A stretch of DNA of 64,000 bases. Source: Phytophthora hibernalis (Eukaryota; Oomycota; Peronosporomycetes; Peronosporales; Peronosporaceae). Where the stretch lies: positions 62,001 to 126,000 of the forward strand of contig JAAKBF010000168.1 in NCBI GenBank assembly GCA_012656075.1, given 5' to 3'. This document shows, piece after piece, positions 42,660 through 54,400 of the stretch. Each line of letters begins with the position of its first letter. Position 1 is the first letter of the stretch. The notes below the pieces were generated by a model. It saw nothing but the letters and a program-made list of their open reading frames with translations. It did no database searches and was not told where the DNA came from. The position numbers were made by a program, and so were the translations under genes.

Positions 42660-44012
42660 ATGGCTAATGCTATAGGTATCGATTCCCGTGAAGATGTCAA
42701 GCCTGAAAGTTCCAGACCTAAGACCCCTCAAGCTACAGGGAACTCGAAGGCCCCGAAAGACAATATAGTGACCTCCTCACGCTCGCCACAGGCTCCGAAG
42801 AAGAATGACACCCACAAGAATGGCCTTCCAAAGAGCACAACTTCGAAGGATGGAGGAACAAAACCGCACAAGAAGCGAAAGAAAAATAAACAAAAGATCC
42901 ACAAAGTCGGCGACTCCGAACGTGAAGTGGAGCTTCAATCCAATGTGCAATCAAAGACACCTCTACAAAAAGTGCAGGTTAAACAACGGTCCTTCAGCAC
43001 CCTGCTAGACACTGGCAGTTCTCAAGTTGCTGTCGGTGACATGGCTACAGATGTGGAACCGCCAAATCCAGCGGTGGATGATGCAGGAGGATTCGCAAGA
43101 GGGAATTATGGTGTCCTTTTAGAGACGAAGCGAGTGGAGAATCTTTGCCTTTCGCTGGGACTTCAAAATCGCCATTTGGAGTCGATGCATCGTGCATTTA
43201 AGCGTGAGGATCAACTGGGGACAGGAGAAATTACGACTGGCGAGTTCTTATCAATGCTTCATGAACAATTGCGACAACTTACTATGGGCTTGTTTGAGGC
43301 GGTGGGTCTTGCTCGGGATATCCGAAGGATGCGCTTTGATGATTTTGTAGCTTGTGTGGCCACAATTGCGACTTGGTCCAAGAGTGAGTTACTTCATTAC
43401 GCGTTCACGCAATTTGATGTTGATGAATCTGGAGTCATGGATGGTAGCGAGCTTCGTGCTTTCTGTGAGGGTCTCAAGAATGATAGCAGCTTTTACTTCT
43501 CCAAGAATGTCAACACGGCTCGTGAAAAGCTTGCAGCACGAGATCGACAACCTTACCGCTACAAAGAAACTCCTGGCCAATTTGAGACCTCCAATGATGC
43601 TGAGGCCAACACATTGATAGATCTGGAGGATTTAGCAAAAGGTTCATCCGAATTTCAGGTGGCCTTTTACCCGTTGATACAGTTGCAGCAAAATGTGCGT
43701 GCTTGTGCTCTTGGAGAACGTTTCTGGGCTGAGGTTGCCCAACGGCGTCATGATATCGAGTGCATTGTGCACTACATGAGGCTTCATCAAGGGAAGCTCC
43801 CATCCTTTTCAATATTGGATCGCATTATAGCATATCTGCTGCCGTATTCAAGAGCTAATGCAACTTTGGCGGTGCACAAGCTAGCAATCCTCAAGTTCGC
43901 AGAGGAACAACGTATATTGCAGGATCAAGCACACGCTCGTGCAGAAGCAAATAAATTGTTAATGGGTATTCAAGAAGAGGATCAAGTGCTACAAGACTCA
44001 TCAAAATCATAG
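42660..44012 (+). CDS. EF-hand protein with basic tail, family copy 3 (intact)
   Basis: A single intact exon of 450 residues from the ATG at 42660; an in-frame ATG at 42603 would add 19 residues. The first 130 residues are Lys-, Ser- and Pro-rich. The body has a degenerate loop followed by T-G-E-F and then a canonical EF-hand, D-V-D-E-S-G-V-M-D-G-S-E. The family C-terminal block (F-Y-P-L-I-Q-L-Q-Q-N-V-R-A-C-A-L-G-E) is followed by a long helix ending in acidic residues. Copy 1 has an intron inside the first loop that this copy lacks. It is the best reference member of the local family. Confidence 0.85.
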   Translation: MANAIGIDSREDVKPESSRPKTPQATGNSKAPKDNIVTSSRSPQAPKKNDTHKNGLPKSTTSKDGGTKPHKKRKKNKQKIHKVGDSEREVELQSNVQSKTPLQKVQVKQRSFSTLLDTGSSQVAVGDMATDVEPPNPAVDDAGGFARGNYGVLLETKRVENLCLSLGLQNRHLESMHRAFKREDQLGTGEITTGEFLSMLHEQLRQLTMGLFEAVGLARDIRRMRFDDFVACVATIATWSKSELLHYAFTQFDVDESGVMDGSELRAFCEGLKNDSSFYFSKNVNTAREKLAARDRQPYRYKETPGQFETSNDAEANTLIDLEDLAKGSSEFQVAFYPLIQLQQNVRACALGERFWAEVAQRRHDIECIVHYMRLHQGKLPSFSILDRIIAYLLPYSRANATLAVHKLAILKFAEEQRILQDQAHARAEANKLLMGIQEEDQVLQDSSKS

Positions 44013-44830
44013 ATGTACATCACTCCTGACAACGGTCAGCATAGTGCCGGTAGGCAACATGCATCACCCACCACCGGACGCCTTCAGCTAACAGTCAAAT
44101 TCTGAAACCAAGCGATAGATAGACTAACCTATGTTTTCTCATCAATATTTATCGCATCGAGTCCGAGTGCGAACAGCTCAACTTAAAATGACAACCCAGG
44201 TTACGCCAAACGTCCTCTATGAAATCGTCGAAGAGGACAAGGTTGTCGGCGATGGGGAAATTGACCTGCACTAATGTCATGGGCATACACCAACAGTCCC
44301 CAACGCAAAGGCACCGTAGTAGAAGAAGGAACTTAACCTCTGAGAAGGCAACCAACGTGCAAACAGTGTACAAGACTCAAATGTACAGTAAATCGCGTGA
44401 CCGAATTTGTTATGTCGGCGTGTGAGCATTCTCCGACTATTTATCATCGTACTTCATCAAACTTTAGTCGGAGTACACGGCCATCTCACGCATCATTCCT
44501 AACCGAATACACATTTTGTTTAATAAGACGTACTTCGAAGTATCAAGCCTCCAGTCAGTGATTTCAGCAGTACTACTTTTTGAACACTATAATCATGAAC
44601 TTGAGAGGTTGTCGCTGCCCCCCGCAATGGCTCATGACTTGAAGAAGCTACATGTATTGCTATGAAACTTCATCGAAGCCCTTGAGGTGAGGTGATGCAA
44701 TAAATATAGGGAGCGACATTTAGGCCTGCTGCTGAGCACTTAAAACGAATGGCACCTCTAATGGAATTCTTCAGCCGTCTGTCATACGTATTTGTAGACA
44801 CCTATACATGTTCAACTCCATTTGCATTTT
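44013..44830. other. Spacer between EF-hand family copies
   Basis: No reading frame with family resemblance is present. It may hold the promoter of the decayed fourth copy. No notable repeat was seen. Confidence 0.5.
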
Positions 44831-46044
44831 ATGGCCGGCACAAACATTGCCAATGCTCCCGAGAGTGGAAGAGTCAAAGCGAAAGCGCTCGAGAACTCGC
44901 GTGCTCCAGGAATACCGAAGAAGAAATCCCACAAGAACGGCGCTGCAAAAAGTGCACCCTCAAAACCTAGTGATAAAACGAAGAAGGGGAAAAGTCATCA
45001 TCAAAAATGGCAAAGGAGTTATCCTACGCAGTGATACCAACTACGATGTAGAGTTCCAAGCGGATGCACAACCTAAGGCACTACCGCAAAAAATTCAGGT
45101 AAAACAGCGATCAGATGACGGAAGCTCCACAGTTGCTGCACGTAAAGCTACAAGTGATGCAAATCCAGCGAAAGATACGAGGGAATTCGCAGGCGGGCAC
45201 TTCGGCGTCTTGTTGGAGTCAAAGCGCGTCGAAACTCTGTGTATATCGTTGGGACTCAATAAAACTCATGTTGAAACCTTACTTCGTGCATTCAAGCACG
45301 AAGAAACAACTCGGAACAGGAGAAATCAAGACTAGCGAGTTCTTCACCATGTTGCATGAGCAACTGCGACAACTAAGCAAAGGTCTATTCGAGGCGGTCG
45401 GTCTTGCTCGTGAGATCCGTAGGCTGCGCTTCGACGAATTCGTGCTTTGTGTGGTGACTATTGCAACTTGGACCAAACTCATTCAAGCAATTTGACGTTG
45501 ATAAGTCTGGCCTCATGAACTCCGAGCATTCTGCGAAGGTCTCAAAAACGACAGCAGTTTCTACTTCGCAAAGAATATCAACACGGCGCGCGAAAACTTG
45601 TGTTGCGGGACCGGAAGCAGCTTAACAACCAAGGATCCCCGGTCAACTTCATCTTGGTACCAACTCTGAAGCCAATACGCTCGTGGATATCGAGGACTTG
45701 GCCAAAGGATCAACAGAATTTCAGGTGGTTTTCTATCCTCAGCAAAAATGTACTTCGTACGTGGCTGTGCGCTTGGTGAAAAATTCTGGTCACGAATTTC
45801 GCAATGTCGCCAAGTCGTTGACGTAGTTGTACAGTACATGAGACTCCATAAAGGAAAACTTCCATCCACCTCCCTTGTAACGCGCATCACGGCCCATTTG
45901 ATCCCATGTTCGAAAGCCCACGCAAACATGCTGATGTACAAATTGGCAATTCTGAAGGATGCAGAAGAACAACGACAGCGGCAAGAAAATGCCAGGCTCG
46001 CGAAAGCCCTGAAGTTGGCAAAGGTCGAAGAAGAAAATAGTTAA
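44831..46044 (+). pseudogene. EF-hand family copy 4, decayed
   Basis: Segments matching copy 3 occur in the right order from a candidate ATG at 44831: basic tail, F-G-V-L-L-E-S-K-R-V-E, T-G-E-I-K-T-S-E-F, F-D-V-D-K-S-G and finally R-G-C-A-L-G-E-K-F-W to the stop at 46044. They lie in at least four different frames (changes near 45000, 45300, 45480, 45600 and 45740). The EF-hand loop is shortened and residues between segments are missing, so unlike its sisters this copy has lost coding sequence as well as frame. I regard it as a true pseudogene. Confidence 0.8.
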
Positions 46045-46144
46045 GTTCGCTGGGAGCCCTTGTGATCATGATTACACTGAAATCGAGATTCGGCTGGACA
46101 AACAACTATTCAAAAACTGGGTTGCACACTGCGTACCGTTCAGC

Positions 46145-47763
46145 TTACCAGACGAAGAGGTACAACCCCAACAGCAACGTGATAACAAATGTCGCGAACA
46201 CCTTCAAGAAAAAGGTGCGAGAGGCCGCAGTGCACTGAGTAAACAATTTCACCTCTGCAAGCAGTGCGCCACTGTTGATACGCAACGGTGTTTTGGCGCT
46301 GACGTCGTCTTTTTGTTCCTGGAGCTGCTGCTTTCTCACTGATGCAAACGTCTTCTGGAGCATTTCCAAAGCTGGGAGGGCAATGTTGCGGCCTGCTGCC
46401 AGCTCAAAAATGTCACGGAATTCGGATTCAAAGTTTGTCTGAAGTGGTGATTCCCCTCTAAATCGGACTGTAAACCAATATCCGCAGTGTCAATAACATT
46501 TCCACGAGGCAAGCAACGATAAATCCTATCGTACCGTGATGACGGACGTCTGCTTGCTAGAAGGAGAGCCTAGACCAAGATCGAAGGCTCGGAGAACGAA
46601 TCCGTTGAAAATCCAATCCGGGAGAGGAAGCAGCACCATCAGTGACCGCACAGGAAACAGCGTGGCTGCGCTGGTATCAGGTTGAGAGTCCCCGCTTCCA
46701 CGTCCAGCTTTGTCGTTCGCGGCAGCAACACTTTGCAGTACGACTCGAAACAGTTCGTCCATTTCCACCAGTGCCTGGAGGAAAAGGAATCTCGTCTTTC
46801 GATCGCGCAGTCCGTCGAGAACGCTGAGTCCCGTCAACGCGTTGATGTAGTAAAAGCTGCGTAGCATCGTGCAGCCCCACTTAAGTGCTGAGGTATCATG
46901 AAATATCCACAACGTAAGAAATAGGCCATCATCAAGTCATTGGCCTGAAATCTCGCACCTTGATGTTGCGACGACTGAGCACCTGAATACCGGTTCCTTC
47001 CAGTACATCCAGCGCATAAAGTGCTGACGTCTTCTCCTTCCTACCAGTACAACCTCCAAACCATCAGCATCTTTCAGTCAACACTAAAACCCCTGCACAA
47101 CAAACTCACGATAGTCTCTCAACGAAGAAGCAGCCGTTGGACAGCGGCCTTAGAGCTCCTTCTTCATCCTTCACCACTTGGAAAGCTGCCCCACCATGCA
47201 GCACGATCGCCTCCGGCAGTCTACAGCCACAACCTCAGCATAAACCTTCCCTTCAACCAGCGATAACTCTGCACGTACGCCGAATTCAGCTGCGCGAGAC
47301 GGCGCATCGTGGTCTGCAGACTCAGTACGACTCTCTTAGGCTGCTTCTCCTGCTGTTTCCCAGTCTACACCGCTCACAAGGTCAGCATTTCCCCTTAATT
47401 TTAACAACCTCGCTCCACCTACTTCTTGTGCAGAAATTCGGCCACTTTCAGCGTCGCGTCGGCCTCCACGACCAGCAGCCACAACTCACACGTCTTCAAC
47501 AACTTCCAGTCGCTCGTCTTCTCGTAAATCTCCGTCGGGAGCTTCTCAGCGTCCAACAGAGCGCCGTCACCGCGCCAAGCTCGCGTCTTCGTCTGTTCTT
47601 CGCTCTCTACGCCTCCCCCAAGCTCCTCCGGCATCCCCACGAGCCACGTCTTGGCACAGCGACCACTGTAACCTACACACAGCGCCAAATACCGCGCCAG
47701 TTGCTCTTCCTCACGCGAGAAGCTGCTTCCGTGCGCGTACACGACGCCCGCTGTCGGGCGCAT
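46145..47763 (-). CDS. Ketopantoate reductase-like protein with C-terminal membrane anchor
   Basis: The minus strand carries blocks in PanE/ApbA order: an N-terminal Rossmann-like part (47763-47423) with L-L-K-T-C-E-L-W-L-L-V-V; a middle part with R-V-V-L-S-L-Q, then V-Y-A-E-V-V-A and L-H-G-G-A-A-F-Q-V-V-K-D; and the helical C-terminal domain (K-W-G-C-T-M-L-R-S-F-Y-Y-I-N-A-L-T-G, exon ending about 46529). The final exon (to 46145) adds F-E-S-E-F-R-D-I-F-E-L-A and a last hydrophobic segment (F-V-I-T-L-L-L-G-L-Y-L-F). Two frame changes lie at about 47300 and 47240, each fitting one lost base. No clear G-x-G-x-x-G is visible at the start, so the first exon may be incomplete. Exon limits are approximate. 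The reaction family is NADPH-dependent reduction of ketopantoate-like substrates; the true substrate is open. Confidence 0.65.
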
Positions 47764-47933
47764 AATGCGGAATGGATAATGGATGCGGAATGGAAAGTGA
47801 TGGTCATTGTGCGTGATTGGTGGATATCGTCCACTTCAAGTCCGTATTTCAACCAATAGCGAGACGACACTTTGCGTGCCGCCCTTCCCCCATACTCAGT
47901 ATAGCTCGGTAGCTGGCAAGGATCCTCCCGACC
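47764..47933. promoter_or_regulatory. Divergent promoter between reductase-like gene and COPB
   Basis: The 170-base interval between divergent starts contains ATTGG near 47816 and CCAAT near 47853, again a CCAAT-type box on both strands. Core promoter positions cannot be fixed. Confidence 0.4.
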
Positions 47934-50913
47934 ATGGCGGGCGTGACGAACGAGCGCTACTGCACAGTGCTGCTGCAGCAGGTGACGGGCGAGAAGGCGC
48001 TGCCCCGTCGCAAGACGAGATCCTCAAGGGCCTCGAGTCCCCCAAGGTGGAGCTCAAGATCCGTGCCGTCAAGAGCGCGATCCTGGCGCTGCTGCAGGGC
48101 GAGAAGCTGCCCAAGGTGCTCATGCACATCATCCGCTTCTGCTCTACACAGAGCGACCACACGCTCAAGAAGCTGCTCATGGTGTACTGGGAGATCGCGC
48201 CCAAGTACGAGCAGCCGCCGCCCGGGGAGAACAAGACGCCGCCCAAGCTGCTGCCCGAGATGATCCTCGTGTGCAACGCGCTGCTGAACGACCTGAACCA
48301 CCCGAACGAGTACATCCGCGGCTGCATGCTTCGCTTCCTGTGCAAGATCAAGGACAAGGACATCCTCGAGCCGCTCAAGGACGCCGTCAAGACCAACCTC
48401 GAGCACCGCCACTCGTACGTGCGCAAGAACGCCGTCATGACGGTCTACTCCATGTACAAGAGCTTCGACGAGCTGCTGATCCCGGACGCTCCGGAGCTCA
48501 TCGAGCGTTTTATTCTGAACGAGAGCGACGCTGGAGCCAGACGCAACGCCTTCCTCATGCTCAACGACTGCGCACAGGACAGAGCCGTGACGTTCCTGAT
48601 GAATGCCATGGACCAGATGCCCAAGTTCGGCGACGGCTTCTCGCTCGTGATCCTCGAGATGACGCGCAAAGTGTGTCGCCAGGACCCGGCGCAGAAGGCG
48701 CGCTTCGTGCGCTGCGTCTTCCAGCTGCTCAACTCGTCGTCGCCCGCCGTGAGCTACGAGGCCGCGTGGACGCTCGTAACGCTCTCGGCCGCCCCGACGG
48801 CTGTGCGCGCTGCGGCCAAGACGTACTGCGGCCTGCTCAACTCGCAGAGCGACAACAACGTCAAGCTCATCGTGCTGGACCGACTCGCGGACCTCAAGAA
48901 GCACCACACCAAGGTGCTGCAGGAGATCCTGATGGACATCATGCGCGCGCTCAGCTCGCCGAACCTTGACATTTGCAAGAAGGTGCTGGAGATCGCCATG
49001 GACCTCGTCTCGGTCCGCAACATTGACGAGGTGGTGACGCATCTGAAGCGTGAGGTGGTCAAGACGCAGGACAAGACGCGCGAAAAGGCTGGCGAGTACC
49101 GCCACCTGCTCATCAAGGCGATCCACGCGTGCGCTGTCAAGTTCCCGGAGGTTGCCAACGCTGTGGTGCACTTGCTTATGGAATTCTTGAATCAGCCGGA
49201 TGGCGCGATGGACGTCATCCTCTTTGTGCGCGCCATGTGCGAGAGCTACCCGGAGCTGCGTGAAAGTATCCTGCAGAAGCTGATGATCTCATTCTCTGAC
49301 ATTTCGTTGGCAAAGGTGTACCGTGTGGCTCTCTGGATTCTGGGCGAGTACGCTACTCAGCCACTAGAGAACGGCACGGAGAGCGACACTTCTATCTTTG
49401 AGGCTGCCAGCACCATTTTCAGCGCAATCGGTAGTCTGCCGTTGGCCACGGAGGCGATGCTCAAGGCGCCTACGGAGAACGCGGAGGAAGATGACCCAGC
49501 CGCTACTGGGGCTGCTTATTCTAAGCCTGTTACTAAGAGCGTCGTGTTGGCAGACGGCACGTATGCCACTGAGACGTCATATTCTGCTCCGAGTGCAAAG
49601 TCTGCTGCGACAGAAGATGATAATGTGCCAGGCCTGCGTCGTTTGTTGCTGAACGGTGACTTCTTCCTTGCTGCTGCTGTAGCATCGACGCTGACCAAGT
49701 TGTGTCTCCGTGTATCAAACGGTGATGTTGCCAGTGCCACGGCCCGCAATGCTACAATCAAGAAGCTCGTTGTGGATTCCACGCGATGCATGTGCGCTAT
49801 CGTTGCCTATGGACAATCGAAGGCAAGCAAGCACGAGATCGACCAGGACTCGGCGCGCCGTATTTTAATGGGTGTGCGCGTGTTGTTAGACCCGGCGAGC
49901 GCGCTGGCCACGCACACAATCATCACAGAAGAGTGTCGCTCTGCATACCGCCATCTTCTGGACACTCAGAAACAACAGGAAGCGGAGGCAGCGCGTGCCG
50001 CCAATGGCGGTGCTGACGGCGAGCCCGTGACACAAGCGGACGACCTGATTAACTTCCGCCAGTTGCGTGGCAAAAAGGCTCTTGGATCTACGGATATTGA
50101 TATTGACGATGGTGCCGACATTAATCGTGCCCTTGGTCAGCAGGGTGATGGTTCTGACAATGAGTATGCCGGAGCGATGCGCCACGTGCACCAACTGACA
50201 GGTTTCGCAGACCCAGTGTATGCTGAGGCTTATGTTACGGTTCACGACTATGATATTGTGCTGGAGATCCTGGTAGTAAACCGTCTCCCCAGACCCTGAC
50301 GAACCTATCGGTGGATCTTTCCACGATCGGTGATCTCAAGCTCGTTGAGCGCCCTCAGCCACAGACCATTGGGCCGCTTGACCAGCGTACGATCCGTGCC
50401 AACATCAAGGTGAGCTCCACCGAAACGGGCCACATCTTCGGAACTATCGTGTATGACTCAGCATCAGGAGCTGAAAAGACGTATGTGAACCTGAACGATA
50501 TCCATCTGGACATCATGGACTACATCAAACCAGCCACGTGCACAGACGCAGCCTTCCGTGCTATGTGGGCGGAGTTCGAGTGGGAGAACAAGGTGGCTGT
50601 GCACACGGAGCTTTCGAACGTGTTTGAGTTCCTGCAGCACGTGGTGGACAAGACGAACATGCGCTGCATGACACCTACGGCATCGCTGGGTGGAGACACG
50701 AACTTCTTGGCTGCCAACCTGTACGCTAAGAGTGTGTTTGGCGAGGATGCGCTCGTGAATCTCAGCGTCGAGAAGCAGGACAATGGACGTATCGCTGGTT
50801 ACATCCGCATTCGCAGTAAGACTCAGGGTATTGCGCTCAGCTTAGGAGACCGCATCACAGCTGTTCAGCGCGGCAAGGAGGACCAAGGCAAGCGGAAGAA
50901 ACTTCTTCCCTAG
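47934..50913 (+). CDS. COPB: Coatomer subunit beta (beta-COP)
   Basis: The protein, about 993 residues, is a core subunit of the COPI coat for Golgi-to-ER vesicle transport. The N-terminal adaptin/HEAT region includes I-L-K-G-L-E-S-P-K, L-M-V-Y-W-E-I, H-P-N-E-Y-I-R-G and R-N-A-F-L-M-L; the C-terminal appendage follows from about 50180. No introns are needed. Two frame changes, near 48000 and near 50283, each fit loss of one base, and sequence on both sides is fully conserved in type. COPB is essential in eukaryotes, so I read these as consensus errors, not decay. I chose the ATG at 47934 because the family N-terminus starts there. Confidence 0.93.
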
Positions 50914-51438
50914 ACGTTGCACTCGAAGTAAGAAATGCATCACGTCGAAGGATGACGAAGACAGAAACAGAAGTCGCACAGCGGTGGAGCGTGGAACAGG
51001 TGACAGGTGAGCGAGTAGTTGCTGTTGTTTTCAGTTGTACTGGACGAGAGAGATCAAGCACACGTAACAACGCAAAACATTTTTTCGTGAATTACTCGCT
51101 CTATGGTTCTATGGAGTTTGCTTTCACACTAATGCTGCCATGGCGGCGTACCGACAATGGCGATGCTGAACAGGTGACAGGTGAGCGAGTAGTTGCTGTT
51201 GTTTTCAGTTGTACTGGACGAGAGAGATCAAGCACACGTAACAACGCAAAACATTTTTTCGTGAATTACTCGCTCTATGGTTCTATGGAGTTTGCTTTCA
51301 CACTAATGCTGCCATGGCGGCGTACCGACAATGGCGATGCTGAAGCTCTCCTGGTGAATCTCGTCTTCTTCTCCTTCGCTCTTTTCCCTGTCCGAGCCTA
51401 ATGTCACGAGCTCCACTCCCACAACGGGCCGTACACCT
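50914..51438. other. COPB 3' flank with tandem duplication
   Basis: Convergent spacer between COPB and the EDEM-fusion gene. It consists mostly of the exact 174-base tandem duplication at 50994-51341. The open frame across the repeat has no recognisable domain and I do not call it a gene. Confidence 0.6.
50994..51341. repeat. Exact 174-bp tandem duplication
   Basis: The unit at 50994-51167 is followed directly by an identical copy at 51168-51341; comparison by eye found no difference. Because 174 is a multiple of three, a frame across it repeats 58 residues exactly. Confidence 0.95.
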
Positions 51439-54400
51439 TCATATTGTCCGCGGAACCTTCCACCCTAGGAAACGAACCATCACCAGATATCCCCTTGATC
51501 TTCTTCGAGTGCTGTCAACTTCCTGCGGATGGTGTCGCACGGTAAGCTCGATACTGACCTTCACAGGAGACAGCGAAGAGGCATGTGTCTCAGCCAACCT
51601 ACCCTCAAACCACTCGCCGAGTCGCTGAGGTACCATCACGACGGGTATGTCAACTGGCTGTCCAACGGCATCTTCGCTGCTTTCCTCAATGCCACCCATG
51701 ACCATCACGAGGTCGTCGTCTTCATGGTTAGCGATGATGACACCCGCAGCACCCCACTTCGCTGCATTCCGCGCTTTCATTTCGAAGTAGCATTCGCCTC
51801 TCTGAACGAGCACAATTTTACCTCGGAGACTGTCTTCAGGTACGTCGGAGACGTCACTACAGGCATCGGGGGATCAGCGACGACAAGATCCATGTTAGGA
51901 AAGGCACGAGATGCTTGAAAAGTGTTCGTCACACCGAAGCCAGCACCGACGCACGGAACAGTCAACCAAACGGTGGGCTTGCCCATACTATCTCCTTCAA
52001 CGTGTGGTCTTCCTTTTCATTGTGTTGGGGCTCTCCAGCGTGAGGTTTGTATCCCACTTGAACACGCAGCGAGCAGCGCTGGTCCACAGGCAATGACAAA
52101 TTGTCGGTGACCTTATAGACGTGGTTCCAAGCGAGATAAGGCGGGTGGTAATCTTCACCTTGGTCGTCACTTTTGCTTTTCGGCTCCTCGAAAGTGTAAG
52201 AGTCAGCGCCAGCATCTCCATCGCTTCCATCGTTGAATCCCATTGCAATGATCATGTGGCTGTCCTCAAGGACACCCGAAGCTTCAATCCAGTCACCTGT
52301 TTCCTCTCTATAGACGCGCAATCGCCCCGGAAGCTGATCGACGCGGAACTCACCAAGCTGGCTTCCGCCATACAGATACTGCACCACGTTGCTTTGGGCA
52401 TCTTGCTGATCTGCTGGTTGGTGATGGTGTGCTTCACCAAGGAAGCTATCTTCCAGTAGATGCTCATGCCATTCGTTAGCTCCACTTTTACCACCAATTT
52501 TGCGGAGTTTATCCTCGAGTGCTGGTAGCCACTGCTGTAGCACATCCGTAGCCACGGTCTCCGTGTCGACTGTTTTCACCTTCTTCTTCGTCGACGCCTC
52601 CTTTGCGACATCAGCAGCAATTTTTGCAGCCTTATCGGACACCAGTTTGCGGATCGACGCAGCAGGCGAAGGTACCCTTGGGGAACACCGAGCAGTCCGG
52701 GCCACAACTTTTCCCTCGTAGTGAACAGAATAGTCAAGGAGATCGTAGAATTTCGGTGCTTCACATCGCATAACGCGTTCAGGGAGAAGCGATTGTCGTA
52801 CGATACCTCACTGTGGGTTGCGTACGCATCAGCAGCATGCAGAATCGGCTCAACGAGCTTTGTAGGGAGAATCGGCAGTGGGTGGGCTTCTGTGGTCATC
52901 ACGTAATTGCCCTGTCGAAAGAAGTGCGTTGTGTTGAAAAGCAAATAAAGATACTTGCAAGTCTCTGAGAGAAAGAACGAAGGCATGTAATCCTCCTGCT
53001 TCTTGTTCTCGACATCAGCGATACTCGCGTAGCCGCACGGGGTCTTGGCGTACTTCTGCAGTGAGTGTACTACGTGCGCACCAGCACGGAGCCACGATGA
53101 GTCGTTCGTGGCCTCATGCATGTAGAAAGTCGACTCAATAAGTTCCGGCCGTAGCGGATACCGAGCCCCTCCCCGCCGCGCAATTTCACAGGCTTCCAAT
53201 CACCGACGTTGAACTGCTCCGAGAGAAATCCGTAATCGCGCCAGACACGATAAAAGGCGTTCATTGATTCCGCAGCAGAATTCAAGTCACCAGCAGAGAT
53301 TTGCATACCTGGCCAAAATGCAGCAAGGCTCTCAAAAATGACAGCTGAGTTCCCAGTGTGATGATGGCAGCCTGTATACATGGACACATCGGTGTACCAA
53401 TCACCGTGTTTGTTGTACTCCATCACCGCTGGGTAGACTTGTGCAAACATTTCCAACGACTCACGGTCACCAAAGAGCTCGTACATCTTGAGCAGGTACT
53501 CGTAAAAACTGTCTGAGTTTGATCCCGGACCCGACGACGTCTCAGTCCAGTCGCCTGTCTTCGTATTGATATGTTTTCCGAGTAATCCAATCTTCGAGCG
53601 CCGCTGAAAAGAGCACGCACAGCTTCTCGAGATGCAGCTGCATACTTGGGTTCACCTGTAAGAACGCTAAGCATAGTGAACTCAATCGAGAGTGACCCAG
53701 CACCAGCAGTCGATGCAATCGGTGTCTCTCCCTTGGGCACACCGTGCTTCAGGTTCACTGTGCCGTACGGAATTCCCGTCACGGTGTCAAATGCTGGCAT
53801 CAGGCGGTCACCAAGATCGATAGCGAGACGAAGCAGAGAATCGTCATAGTCATCTTCTGGGTACAGCTTCAGGTCGGCATTCACGGCAAATAGGTGTGCC
53901 GACAGCAATCCGCCTAGTAATCGGATTGTGGTTTCGAAAACAGACACTTCAGTGTCCAGTTCAAAATCCGCATTCTCCACCACCAGTTTCACCGCTCGGC
54001 GAAATTCCGTCGCATCCTCCAGCACAGCCAGCGTATCCAATGTATCAACGAGCGTAAGCATCGGTAGTCGACCCAGTTCAAACTCACCCCACGACACGAA
54101 AGCGGCAGCAAGTCATCTTGCGGGAATGCGTGGGTCAAGTACCCGTTATACGCATGGTAGAACATGTCACGCACTGTCTTGGTCAGTGCGTGGCGTTCGT
54201 CCTCCTCCATAGACGTCGGCGCCGTTAACACAAACTGGTCGCGCTGCATGAGGCCGCAGGCCACGGGCGAGCACACGTTCATCTCGTACTCACAAGGAGC
54301 TCGTTCGTCCACTGTCTCCACGTACGTCTCGTTATCATGGAAAGCACAGCACTTCACTTGGACCTGGACGGATCGTCGAGCTCCTCTGGCTTCGCAGAAC

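Noticed and set aside
47957..49171. 404-codon open frame on the minus strand inside COPB
   Set aside because: It is antisense to a conserved gene in GC-rich codons, where long shadow frames arise; its Val/His/Leu/Arg-rich product has no family features.
48000..50290. COPB as a pseudogene
   Set aside because: Two breaks only, both single-base losses, with fully conserved sequence on either side and no stops elsewhere; an essential gene is more likely miscalled than dead.
50952..51401. 149-codon frame with two identical 58-residue halves
   Set aside because: The repetition comes entirely from the 174-base tandem duplication; there is no domain, homologue pattern or promoter.
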